Shown piece by piece: positions 18,055-26,079 of a DNA stretch of 64,000 bases. How positions within the stretch are numbered: the first letter of the stretch is position 1; the number at the start of each line of letters is the position of its first letter. The position numbers were made by a program, and so were the translations under genes. The notes under the pieces are model-generated. The model was not told the origin of the DNA. It worked only from the letters and a program-made list of their open reading frames with translations, and made no database searches. The DNA comes from JAJCYL01 sp040222875 (lineage in GTDB: Bacteria; Bacteroidota; Bacteroidia; Cytophagales; Cyclobacteriaceae), in contig JAVKCG010000004.1 in NCBI GenBank assembly GCA_040222875.1, forward strand, positions 434,001-498,000. Reading direction: 5' to 3'.

Positions 18055-18882
18055 TTAGTGATTGGATTTTACTTTTAGTATTGACCTTATCCAAATACCG
18101 TTGTTTGACTTGCTATGGTATTTGTTCATAAAGAAATCTTTGCTTGCACTACGAAATTGTCTTTTGATTATATTAAAAAACCAATTTTCCTTCCAAAACA
18201 ATTTAATATTTGGGCCATAGGAATCTAGATGTATTATTTCAAACCCTAACTTATCAAAAAGCATACTGGCACTTTTTTTTGTGAAGAAATTAAGGTGACC
18301 CTCTTGATCAACATACTGCTCAGCAATTGAACGGTTATAGGAAGGGATCTCAATAAATACGTACTCAGATGATGATTTAAGCGATTCTAAGGTTGTGTCG
18401 ATACTCCTAAGATGCTCTAAAACATGGCTTAGCACCACCAACTTGCAAGGATCAATATTTGCAATCTCTGATTCATCGTGGATTTTCCTAACATCTAGCT
18501 CTTGCTGCTTACAGTGTTTGATAGCCAAATCATCGTATTCCAAACCATATGACTTGTTGCAATAGCCCTTAATGGCACTTAAGAAGTTACCGAAACCGCA
18601 CCCCAAGTCAACAATTGTAGAACCTTCGATATCAATGTAATCTCTTATTAAAGAAAGCTGAGCATTCGCCCTCTTATTCATAATTGTAAAATAAGCCTCA
18701 CTCAAGTGCTTTCCTCTGTCACTGGTGTAACTCTGCTCATAGTACTTGACAATTTCTTCTTGGGAAGGAATTTGTTCTAATTGGATGTGTTGACAGTCTA
18801 AACACTCTAGTAGATAGTTATGTTTGAATTGATCCTTATAACTAAGCCTTCTAAGGCTCCCTTCACAACATATACATTTCAT
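18055..18882 (-). CDS. SAM methyltransferase with N-terminal Cys-rich (zinc-binding-like) motif
   Basis: A 275-residue protein. The N-terminus MKCICCEGSLRRLSY followed by LLECLDCQHIQLEQ has CxxC and CxxC pairs, as in methyltransferases of the Methyltransf_13/23 group. The core has TIVDLGCGFGNFLSAIKGY (motif I), KLVVLSHVLEHLRS and FIEIPSYNR. ATG 18880-18882 overlaps the stop of the exporter ATPase by 4 bp (ATGA), so the two are probably translated together. It may methylate the non-reducing end of the chain, which in Wzm/Wzt systems can control length and export (inference). Confidence 0.8.
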   Translation of the reverse strand: MKCICCEGSLRRLSYKDQFKHNYLLECLDCQHIQLEQIPSQEEIVKYYEQSYTSDRGKHLSEAYFTIMNKRANAQLSLIRDYIDIEGSTIVDLGCGFGNFLSAIKGYCNKSYGLEYDDLAIKHCKQQELDVRKIHDESEIANIDPCKLVVLSHVLEHLRSIDTTLESLKSSSEYVFIEIPSYNRSIAEQYVDQEGHLNFFTKKSASMLFDKLGFEIIHLDSYGPNIKLFWKENWFFNIIKRQFRSASKDFFMNKYHSKSNNGIWIRSILKVKSNH

Positions 18883-20171
18883 TTCAAACTAAGTTCACTT
18901 TGTTTCCATTTAACCATAAGGGGAATGACTCCTTCTCGCTTTTTAGCATAGCTTAAAAAAGAATCATCTCTATTACGCATTATAACTTCGAAGGAAATAC
19001 AGTTATGATGCTCCTCATATGTTTCTGAGTTTGGCATCCCTGCACCAATAGTAAGATAGTATTTCCCTTCCTTAAAACTATGAAGAGGCATCTCTATGGT
19101 TTTCCTGAAAACACCAGAATGCCTTTCTGACAATTCCTTAAGATCAAAATCTGTATCATAACTGCCATAAATAATCTGATTTTGATCGGAGATGTGCATG
19201 GTTAATGACGATGATATAACTCTACAATTGACCGCATACTCAACTTGAACGCCAATGACATCATCAAAATCAAAAGTATTTGAGGATGCCCCACTTTTAC
19301 TAAGCATTCTTACTTCTAGTATTTCAATGGGTTGAATCCCACGTCTTTCTTTTCTAAACACACCATTACTATTACTCTCTATTGGGATTTTTATGTATTC
19401 ATCAACAACATCTCTTGAAGTTCCTTGAAAGCTCAATCTCCCATTATTTATCAGAATTGCGTCATCACAAAGACTTCTAACTGCATTCATATTATGACTC
19501 ACAAACAGCACCGTCCTCCCTTCACCTTTACTCACCTCTCCCATCTTACCAATGCACTTTTTTTGAAACTCCGCATCTCCAACTGCTAGCACTTCATCCA
19601 CAATTAAAATTTCGGATTCCAGGTAAGCCGCAACTGCAAAAGCCAATCTTACATACATTCCTGAAGAGTATCGTTTTACAGGTGTGTCGACATAGCGCTC
19701 TACCCCTGCAAAGTCAACAATCTCATCAAACTTTCTCTTAATCTCATATTTACGCATGCCAAGAATGGCTCCATTCAAGAAAATGTTTTCACGTCCGGTG
19801 AGTTCTGGATGAAAGCCGGTGCCCACCTCCAACAGGCTGGCGACTCTCCCTTTAATTTTTACATTACCCCTTGTAGGTGATGTAACCCTGCTAAGCACTT
19901 TCAATAATGTACTTTTCCCTGCTCCATTTCTACCAATGATGCCCACAGCCTGCCCCTGTTCTACCTCAAAATTGATATCCTTAAGACTCCATATAATGTT
20001 ACTTTCCCCTTTAGAGGTACGATCATTCGTTTCACCAATTTTAAGGAAAGGGTCCTCTTTGCCTCGAAGTTGGGCCCATGCCCTTTCAATGTCTCTAGAG
20101 AGTGTACCAGTAGAAAACTGTCCTAACTGGTAAGCTTTTGATAAGTTTTCAACTTTGATTGCCAATCCCAT
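18879..20171 (-). CDS. wzt: Polysaccharide ABC exporter ATPase with C-terminal Wzt-like domain
   Basis: A 430-residue ATPase that powers export of a finished glycan across the inner membrane with the permease upstream. Residues ~1-250 are the nucleotide-binding domain: IIGRNGAGKSTLLKVLSRVT (Walker A, near residue 80), RYSSGMYVRLAFAVA (signature), ILIVDEVLAVGD (Walker B), LFVSHN (switch His). Residues ~280-430 form a beta-rich extension like the Wzt C-terminal carbohydrate-binding domain, which in O-antigen systems recognises the modified chain end. It begins ATG 20169-20171 in a TGATG overlap with the permease stop. Confidence 0.93.
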   Translation of the reverse strand: MGLAIKVENLSKAYQLGQFSTGTLSRDIERAWAQLRGKEDPFLKIGETNDRTSKGESNIIWSLKDINFEVEQGQAVGIIGRNGAGKSTLLKVLSRVTSPTRGNVKIKGRVASLLEVGTGFHPELTGRENIFLNGAILGMRKYEIKRKFDEIVDFAGVERYVDTPVKRYSSGMYVRLAFAVAAYLESEILIVDEVLAVGDAEFQKKCIGKMGEVSKGEGRTVLFVSHNMNAVRSLCDDAILINNGRLSFQGTSRDVVDEYIKIPIESNSNGVFRKERRGIQPIEILEVRMLSKSGASSNTFDFDDVIGVQVEYAVNCRVISSSLTMHISDQNQIIYGSYDTDFDLKELSERHSGVFRKTIEMPLHSFKEGKYYLTIGAGMPNSETYEEHHNCISFEVIMRNRDDSFLSYAKKREGVIPLMVKWKQSELSLK

Positions 20172-21022
20172 CAGACTGTATCAACAAATGTTTTTTCTAC
20201 CTTATTAAAAATCACCAAACCAAAAAATAATAGTACAAAAGTGCTTAAGAGAAGGTATGTCAAACTATTAATATCGAACACACCCTGACCAAAAAATCCC
20301 TTTCGTACGCCTTCAATCACTGGAGTCATGGGATTTAAGGCAATCATTGTTCTGACATTCCCCCCCAAGCTACTTAGCGGATAGACTACTGTGGTTGTAT
20401 ACATCAAAAGCTGGATTCCAAAAGTCAATAGGAGTGCCAAATCTCGGTATTTGGTTGTCATTGCGGAGATAATCATACCCATTCCCAGCCCTTGAAGGGC
20501 TAAGCAAATGATAAGAATGGGAAAAAGAAATAACCATGGAGTAAAAGGAATATCAATACCGGTTAGAAGGAAATAGGCGATTGCCAGAACAAAGAGTAAC
20601 AACTGAACTCCAAAACGGATCAAATTGGAAACTACGACACTAAGGGGCATAATCACACGAGGAAAATACACTTTGCCCAGAATGGCTCCTTCTGTCCGGA
20701 AAACGTTAGCTGTTTTAAGCAAACATTCCTGGAAATAGGTCCAGCAAATGATTCCTGCCAAATAAAACAAGGGTTGAGGAACCCCATCGGTAGAAAGGCC
20801 GGCTAGATTACCGAACACAAATATGTACACCCCCATGGTAAAGAGCGGCTGAATAAAAAACCACACAGGCCCCAACACCGTTTGCTTGTAGAATGCTCTA
20901 AAATCTCGTAATACAAACATCCGAAGTAGATCTCTGTACCGCCAAATATCCTTAAGGTTTAAATCAAAAAGATTGTTTTGTGGTTTTATAACTAAATCCC
21001 AATCTTCCTGTCTATCACTCAT
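20171..21022 (-). CDS. wzm: Polysaccharide ABC exporter permease
   Basis: A 283-residue ABC-2 type membrane protein with six hydrophobic segments. LLRMFVLRDFRAFYKQTVLG then PVWFFIQPLF is the characteristic N-terminal block of Wzm/TagG/KpsM permeases, and LNPMTPVIEGVRKGFFGQG is the conserved C-terminal loop before the last segment. Its stop overlaps the ATPase start by one base. A run of seven G on the coding strand (20360-20366) lies in the SLGGNV codons. With the ATPase it exports a polysaccharide assembled in the cytoplasm, which sits oddly beside a Wzy-like gene in the same locus. Confidence 0.93.
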   Translation of the reverse strand: MSDRQEDWDLVIKPQNNLFDLNLKDIWRYRDLLRMFVLRDFRAFYKQTVLGPVWFFIQPLFTMGVYIFVFGNLAGLSTDGVPQPLFYLAGIICWTYFQECLLKTANVFRTEGAILGKVYFPRVIMPLSVVVSNLIRFGVQLLLFVLAIAYFLLTGIDIPFTPWLFLFPILIICLALQGLGMGMIISAMTTKYRDLALLLTFGIQLLMYTTTVVYPLSSLGGNVRTMIALNPMTPVIEGVRKGFFGQGVFDINSLTYLLLSTFVLLFFGLVIFNKVEKTFVDTV

Positions 21023-21927
21023 TAGGAAAAAACTTTTTTTGAGGTGGTTGAATTTCGAATTTTATGAACTAACTCAATTGACGCTAATGTTTCATCGATT
21101 ACAAACCCATTCCCTTTTAAAATATGTTTATAACTAAGGGTATGTAGATCAGTGAAGCCATCACTGAATTCGAGTTCAGAATCGTTAATTTTAATTGATC
21201 TATAAGTTCTACTTTGAGAATTAGCTGGAAGTGAATCTGCATCAATTGAAAGAAACCAGTTAACTGAAGCCTTTTCAAGCTCAAGTTGGCCGCTTGCTTC
21301 GGTTTTATTAACGCTAAACACCTGGCTTTCCTGTACCTTTCCAAATACCCATATTAGCATGTCAAAAAAGTGAATGCCTATATTTGTTGCGATCCCGCCA
21401 GATTTCGAGTTATCTCCTTTCCAGGAAGTTTGATACCAATTGCCCCTTGACGTAATGTAGGTTAAATCCACTTCATGATTGTCTCTATCGGAGCCGTCTA
21501 TTGCTTTTTTTAATTCTATAATTGATGGGTGAAGTCGTAACTGGAGGATGGTACTCACTCGGTTAGTTGACTCCTTTTCAATAGAACTTAACGCATGAAC
21601 ATTCCATGGATTAAGCACTAGTGGTTTTTCACAAATGACATCAGCACCAATTCTGAGGCCAAATCGAATATGAGCATCATGCAAATAGTTAGGAGAGCAA
21701 ACTGACACATAATCGATATTGATTCCTTTGCGCTTCAGTTTATCACAATGTCTATCAAAACGCTCAAATTCTACAAAAAAATCCGCTAGCGGAAAATAAC
21801 TGTCGATTATCCCAACACTATCATTGGGGTCAAAAGCAGCCAAAAGATTGTTACCAGTTTCTTTGATTGCTTTCATATGCCTAGGGGCTATATATCCAGC
21901 GGCTCCGATCAGGACAAAATTCTTCAT
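21022..21927 (-). CDS. wlbA: UDP-N-acetyl-2-amino-2-deoxyglucuronate oxidase (WlbA/WbpB type)
   Basis: A 301-residue Gfo/Idh/MocA dehydrogenase matching WlbA/WbpB closely: MKNFVLIGAAGYIAPRHMKA, NDSVGIIDSYFP, VSVCSPNYLHDAHIRFGLR and DVICEKPLV with the catalytic Lys of the EKP motif. It oxidises C3 of UDP-GlcNAcA to the 3-keto sugar, the step before transamination. ATG 21925-21927 overlaps the acetyltransferase gene by 4 bp. Family knowledge: WlbA, WlbC and WlbB together make UDP-GlcNAc3NAcA. The UDP-GlcNAc 6-dehydrogenase that feeds them (WbpA) is not in this window. Confidence 0.92.
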   Translation of the reverse strand: MKNFVLIGAAGYIAPRHMKAIKETGNNLLAAFDPNDSVGIIDSYFPLADFFVEFERFDRHCDKLKRKGINIDYVSVCSPNYLHDAHIRFGLRIGADVICEKPLVLNPWNVHALSSIEKESTNRVSTILQLRLHPSIIELKKAIDGSDRDNHEVDLTYITSRGNWYQTSWKGDNSKSGGIATNIGIHFFDMLIWVFGKVQESQVFSVNKTEASGQLELEKASVNWFLSIDADSLPANSQSRTYRSIKINDSELEFSDGFTDLHTLSYKHILKGNGFVIDETLASIELVHKIRNSTTSKKVFS

Positions 21928-22502
21928 TGTAATCTTCTAACAATATTTCCTTCAATCCTATAAGACACTTCCTCTTCAGGGCAAACAGCAATCCTATTCT
22001 TGAAGTTTAAAGCATGTCCATATTCACTAACCCAACCTATTTGTTTTGCTGGATTGCCAACGACTAATGCGTAATCTGCAACACTTTTAGTAACAACCGC
22101 TCCAGCACCGATTAGAGCGAACCTACCAATGGTATTACCACAGATAACAGTTGAGTTTGCCCCAATGGATGCCCCCTTCTTCACTAATGTTTTTACATAC
22201 TTTTCCTTTCTTATCACAGCGCTTCGTGGATTTACTACATTAGTAAATACCATCGCTGGTCCAAGGAAAACATCATCTTCACAAATTACTCCTGTATAGA
22301 TGGAAACATTGTTTTGAACCTTTACATTGGTTCCAAGTCTTACATGGGGCGATACCACCACATTCTGACCTAGGTTACAGTTTTCACCTATTCTGCAACC
22401 ACCCATAAGATGAGAAAAATGCCAAATTTTTGTTCCCCGCCCAATTTCGCATCCATCATCAATAACTGCGGTTTCGTGAGCAAAAAATTCAGAGTGCCTC
22501 AT
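21924..22502 (-). CDS. wlbB: UDP-2-acetamido-3-amino-2,3-dideoxyglucuronate N-acetyltransferase (WlbB/WbpD type)
   Basis: A 192-residue left-handed beta-helix acetyltransferase built of hexapeptide repeats (for example IGENCNLGQNVVVSPHVRLG and VFLGPAMVFTNVVNPRS). The N-terminus FFAHETAVIDDGCEIGRGT and GAGAVVTKSVADYALVVGNP match the WbpD/WlbB group. It acetylates the 3-amino group made by the aminotransferase, using acetyl-CoA. It lies between the aminotransferase and oxidase genes with 4-bp overlaps on both sides, the same three enzymes as the Bordetella wlb cluster. Confidence 0.92.
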   Translation of the reverse strand: MRHSEFFAHETAVIDDGCEIGRGTKIWHFSHLMGGCRIGENCNLGQNVVVSPHVRLGTNVKVQNNVSIYTGVICEDDVFLGPAMVFTNVVNPRSAVIRKEKYVKTLVKKGASIGANSTVICGNTIGRFALIGAGAVVTKSVADYALVVGNPAKQIGWVSEYGHALNFKNRIAVCPEEEVSYRIEGNIVRRLQ

Positions 22503-23656
22503 ATACTTTTCCTGTAAAAGGCGTGGACCTGATCAATTATGTACTCCTGTTCCTTAATCTCAATCTCCGTGTGAATTGGTAAGGAGATTACCTGGTCAGA
22601 TAGCTTCTCGGCCATCGGTAAATCCCCTCTTTTATATCCATAGTGTCTATAAGCCTTTTGTAAATGCACTGGCAATGGATAATAAATCATCGACGGAATC
22701 CCCCTTTCAGCCAAAAAATCCCTGAGCTTATCCCTCGACTGATCAAGCACTTTCAAGGTATATTGGTGAAAAGAATGGGTTGAAAACCTTGACCTGATCG
22801 GGCATTGGATTTGTTCAATCCGATTGAGCCCATCATCGTATATTTTAGCAGCCTTTTGTCGGGCCTCAATATATCTATTTAGATATTTCAACTTCACATC
22901 TAATACTGCTGCCTGAATGCTATCCAATCTTGAATTGAGCCCAATAGAATCATGGTAGTATTTCCTTTCCTGCCCATGATTTGCAATTTGCCAAAGCCGC
23001 TGACCAAGGACTTCATCATTAGTCATAAGTGCACCACCATCACCAAAACATCCCAAGTTTTTAGAAGGAAAAAATGATGTAGTTCCAACAGATGCAAGAG
23101 TCCCAGCCATTTTTTCACCTTGAGGTGTAGAAATCTGCGTCCCTAACGCCTGGGCTGTGTCTTCTATTACTTTGACGCCCTCATTGCTTGCTATCTCTAA
23201 GAGTTCAATCATGTCAGGGCTTTGACCATATAGATGAACTGGGACTATTCCAACAGTATTTTTGTTTAGCACTTTAGGTAACGCAGCAATATCGATGTTA
23301 AAAGTGTTCCCGTCAACATCAACAAAAACTGGCTTTAACCCTAGTAAAGCAATCACTTCTACAGTGGCCACATAAGTGAATGTCGGCACTATTACTTCGT
23401 CCCCAGTCTTAAATCCCAAACCCATCATTGCTATTTGCAATGCATCGGTACCATTCGCACATGGAATAACCTTTTTTACATCGAGATATTTTTCAAGATT
23501 GCCTGCAAACTGCTTAACAATTGGGCCATTGATAAATGCCGAGGTATCAACTACTTTTTGAATTTCATCATCAACTTGCTCCTTTATTGATTTATATTGA
23601 TTCTGAAGGTCCACCATCTTAATTGTGGTTTTTAAGCTCTTTGATGAATGGCTCAC
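22499..23656 (-). CDS. wlbC: UDP-2-acetamido-3-oxo-glucuronate aminotransferase (WlbC/WbpE type)
   Basis: A PLP-dependent DegT/StrS aminotransferase of up to 385 residues. MVDLQNQYKSIKEQVDDEIQ, ALQIAMMGLGFKTGDEVIVP, VIEDTAQALG, SFFPSKNLGCFGDGGALMTN (with the PLP Lys) and IPSMIYYPLPVHLQKAYR match WbpE/WlbC. It puts the 3-amino group on the keto-uronic acid using glutamate. The longest start is GTG 23654-23656; ATG 23615-23617, thirteen codons later, is a real alternative because families often begin near MVDL. It is 9 bp after the Wzz-like gene if GTG is used. Confidence 0.91.
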   Translation of the reverse strand: MSHSSKSLKTTIKMVDLQNQYKSIKEQVDDEIQKVVDTSAFINGPIVKQFAGNLEKYLDVKKVIPCANGTDALQIAMMGLGFKTGDEVIVPTFTYVATVEVIALLGLKPVFVDVDGNTFNIDIAALPKVLNKNTVGIVPVHLYGQSPDMIELLEIASNEGVKVIEDTAQALGTQISTPQGEKMAGTLASVGTTSFFPSKNLGCFGDGGALMTNDEVLGQRLWQIANHGQERKYYHDSIGLNSRLDSIQAAVLDVKLKYLNRYIEARQKAAKIYDDGLNRIEQIQCPIRSRFSTHSFHQYTLKVLDQSRDKLRDFLAERGIPSMIYYPLPVHLQKAYRHYGYKRGDLPMAEKLSDQVISLPIHTEIEIKEQEYIIDQVHAFYRKSI

Positions 23657-23665
23657 ACTTGATAA

Positions 23666-24808
23666 CTAGTCAGATTCTCCTAAATAGCTCCTTATAAGTT
23701 TTATGAAGATTAAGAATGAGCCCAATATGACACCCATAGCAATATAGATCAAAAATACTTTTGGAATATTAGGCTCCGAATTGTTTGTGGGCACCACTAC
23801 CGGTTCGAATTCGGTAAAGAGAGGGGTATCTTTTTTAAGCTGAATTCTTAATTGTTCAAGTTGTTGCGCTAAACTATTGAACAGATTAAAAGCCAAATTA
23901 TATTCCGCTTGTAGTTGTTCTTCCCGGGCACTGGCCCTGGCTGACATTTGCCCTTGATTGCTATCTCTAAAATCTGCCAATTTCAATTGTGATTTCTTAA
24001 AATTGGCCTCCGCTTCTTTAGTCCTGGCTTCGACAAAATTTAAGTTTTCACGCTGTTTGTCGGTTTGATATGCCACCACATATTCAATGATTTTTTCGAA
24101 AACGATGGTATTAAGCTGTGCACTGATGTATGGTTCAGGCATCCTAACTGAGAGAATAATCATGCGCCCTTCGCCTTCGATTTCGATTCTTGATTCCAAC
24201 TGCGTCATTACATATCGCTCAGCTGGTGTAGTATTCTGTATTGTCAAACGCCTTTTTGTTCCATTGCTTTCTTCGGATTCCATCACTTCACCTTCTGATG
24301 GAATTTGCCATTCTTTTTTCTTTTCCAAAAGTGAAAAGAAGCGTGAGGGAATACTCCTTAGAAAATCGAATATCTTGGAAAACATGTGACCTGGGCGCTC
24401 TTCCGAAAAGTATTCAAATAAAGATAGTTCAGCATCTTTCTCCTGAAAATAGAATCTCTCTTGCATCAATCCTTTGAGAAAAGGTTCACTTGACACAATT
24501 TCAGGGTACATCGCAGGGCTTAAACTTGCTTGTTCATTTATTTGTGGGAGTTGTATTCCTGCAAGGCCCGCTATACCGGCTAGCCCTCCTACACCAGAAT
24601 TTGATTGCTGTTGACTTTCAGATAAAATTTTTGATTCTGCTGTATACTCCACAGGTGAGGTCAAGGCTACTAGAATTCCAATAACCAAAAAAACACCAAC
24701 TGTTATATATAGTACTTTACGTCTGCTATAAAAAAGATGAAATAAATCGCTCAATGCGATCTCATCTTCGCTAAAAATCTCCTTTACTGTTTTAGCATTA
24801 TTGTTCAT
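23666..24808 (-). CDS. Wzz-type polysaccharide chain-length/co-polymerase protein
   Basis: A 380-residue polysaccharide co-polymerase. A hydrophobic segment at about residues 33-53 (VLYITVGVFLVIGILVAL) is followed by the Wzz motif SPVEYTAESKI. A long periplasmic part contains a Gly/Leu-rich loop (GVGGLAGIAGLAGIQLPQ) and a coiled-coil-like stretch at about 255-330, and a second membrane segment (FLIYIAMGVILGSFLIFI) lies near the end. No kinase domain is fused to it. It would set chain length with the polymerase. Start ATG 24806-24808 is preferred to TTG one codon earlier. Confidence 0.88.
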   Translation of the reverse strand: MNNNAKTVKEIFSEDEIALSDLFHLFYSRRKVLYITVGVFLVIGILVALTSPVEYTAESKILSESQQQSNSGVGGLAGIAGLAGIQLPQINEQASLSPAMYPEIVSSEPFLKGLMQERFYFQEKDAELSLFEYFSEERPGHMFSKIFDFLRSIPSRFFSLLEKKKEWQIPSEGEVMESEESNGTKRRLTIQNTTPAERYVMTQLESRIEIEGEGRMIILSVRMPEPYISAQLNTIVFEKIIEYVVAYQTDKQRENLNFVEARTKEAEANFKKSQLKLADFRDSNQGQMSARASAREEQLQAEYNLAFNLFNSLAQQLEQLRIQLKKDTPLFTEFEPVVVPTNNSEPNIPKVFLIYIAMGVILGSFLIFIKLIRSYLGESD

Positions 24809-24924
24809 CAATTTCTAGAGTGGAAAAACATCAAGTAAAATTCGAAGTTAAGCTTTAACTAAGTTAGATACAGCTTCGCCATTTCAGTCCCACTATCAGG
24901 ACTTATAATGATTAACTCAAAAGA

Positions 24925-24940
24925 CTGGTAGTCGTACCAG
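24925..24940 (-). terminator. Hairpin just after the upxY-like gene, possible terminator/attenuator
   Basis: A perfect 6-bp stem CTGGTA/TACCAG with a 4-base loop lies 15 bp downstream of the antiterminator stop and about 115 bp before the Wzz-like gene. On the transcribed strand it is followed by TCTTTTGAG, a weak T tract. It could be an attenuator that limits transcription into the locus. The T tract is too short to be sure. Confidence 0.35.
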
Positions 24941-24955
24941 CTAGAATAAAAACAA

Positions 24956-25477
24956 TCAGATAGTGCTGATTTTGCCTACCTTATTTTTCAGCGTATCCAC
25001 CCAAATACACATCCCCAAATTTTCAAGCTTCAGCTGAATTTTTTCTCCTTGTGTATCTTGTATTTCGCCTTTAATGTCTATCAAAGCACCAGATTCAACC
25101 ATCACTTTATCACCTGGTGAATAGGCCTGAACTTCAATTGATTCATGATCAAAATCGTTCAGTAATATTTTTATTTGTTCAATTTCTTCCTCTCTAACAA
25201 CTGCTGGTTTGCCAAGCCAAAAAACGTAGTTCACAACACCTGGAGAGTAATACACTAAATCTCTCTCACCTTCAGACAACCTTACAAAACAATACGATGT
25301 AAACAATGGCAATTCGACCCATTTCCATCTATCAGACCATTTTCTCTTTGATCTTTTCAAGGGACAATAAACTTCCAAGCCGTATTCCTCAAGCTTTTTA
25401 GCCACTGTTTTTTCCTGCCTGGCTTTTGTATACAATACATACCATTTCTTACTCAAATCTTGAATTGAATTTCCCAT
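24956..25477 (-). CDS. UpxY-type NusG-like transcription antiterminator
   Basis: A 173-residue NusG paralogue. The NGN domain begins KKWYVLYTKARQEKTVAKKL and includes VYCPLKRSKRKWSDRWKW and PLFTSYCFVRL. A KOW-like part follows (YSPGDKVMVESGALIDIKGE). UpxY/RfaH-like proteins let RNA polymerase read through early terminators in the capsule operon whose leader they recognise, and such genes stand at the head of Bacteroidota polysaccharide loci, as here. Start ATG 25475-25477 is chosen; TTG 25481-25483 would overlap the upstream stop. It forms a pair with the winged-helix gene before it. Confidence 0.9.
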   Translation of the reverse strand: MGNSIQDLSKKWYVLYTKARQEKTVAKKLEEYGLEVYCPLKRSKRKWSDRWKWVELPLFTSYCFVRLSEGERDLVYYSPGVVNYVFWLGKPAVVREEEIEQIKILLNDFDHESIEVQAYSPGDKVMVESGALIDIKGEIQDTQGEKIQLKLENLGMCIWVDTLKNKVGKISTI

Positions 25478-25479
25478 GA

Positions 25480-26019
25480 TCAAACCCTATTATAAAGTAT
25501 AATAGCTTTTTTCAATCCTAATTTTTCCTCAAAAGAAGGAAGTTCCAATAAATTTAGTATCAGAGTCCTAATCTTTCGATTGATCATTACTTCAGCCTTC
25601 TTGGTCAGCTTTTGTAAATATTTTTCATCAATATTTCCAACCAAAACCAAGTCAATCAAGCCTGTATCTTTTCCTTCTGCGTAATCACCTACAACCCAGG
25701 CCTGTTGAAGGTCACCCAACTTCATAATTACCTGCTCTATTACGCTATCGATACCCAGATATTTTGAAACGATACCCGAAATTTCAGGAAATAGTGGATG
25801 ATTCTTATTGGCCTGATAAACGATGGTATTGCCTTTCGAACGGCTTTCTAAAAATCCTGCTTCTGATAACCTGTTTAACTCAACCCTAACAGCATTGGTC
25901 GATTCACCAAATTCATCGGCTAAGCTGCGCAAATAACTTTGTGTGTTGGCATTACTGAAAAATTTCAATAGTAATTTTAGCCGGGTTTTGGAAGTAATGA
26001 GTGAGTCTAGCATTACCAT
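25480..26019 (-). CDS. Winged-helix transcriptional regulator fused to a degenerate nucleotidyltransferase domain
   Basis: A 179-residue protein. Residues ~1-75 are an ArsR-like winged helix: TSKTRLKLLLKFFSNANTQS, the recognition helix region ESTNAVRVELNRLSEAGFLE, and the wing SRSKGNTIVYQANKNHPLF. Residues ~100-170 resemble a MNT-type nucleotidyltransferase (AWVVGDYAEGKDTGLIDLVL), but the GS loop is GD and the first Asp of the DxD pair is absent, so catalysis is doubtful. This gene commonly precedes upxY-like genes in Cytophagales polysaccharide loci, so a regulatory role for this locus is likely. Confidence 0.8.
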   Translation of the reverse strand: MVMLDSLITSKTRLKLLLKFFSNANTQSYLRSLADEFGESTNAVRVELNRLSEAGFLESRSKGNTIVYQANKNHPLFPEISGIVSKYLGIDSVIEQVIMKLGDLQQAWVVGDYAEGKDTGLIDLVLVGNIDEKYLQKLTKKAEVMINRKIRTLILNLLELPSFEEKLGLKKAIILYNRV

Positions 26020-26046
26020 ATTCGAGTAACAAAACTACTCAATATT

Positions 26047-26075
26047 TAATTTTACCAGCAAGTTTTTATTGCAAA
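26047..26075 (-). promoter_or_regulatory. Candidate promoter before the winged-helix/upxY pair
   Basis: On the minus strand TTTG (26075-26072) is followed after 17 bp by TAAAATTA (26054-26047), a fair match to the Bacteroidota TTTG/TAnnTTTG promoter. It lies in the 60-bp gap after the epimerase gene, about 28 bp before ATG 26019. The -7 box lacks the final TG. Confidence 0.4.
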
Positions 26076-26079
26076 ATTT

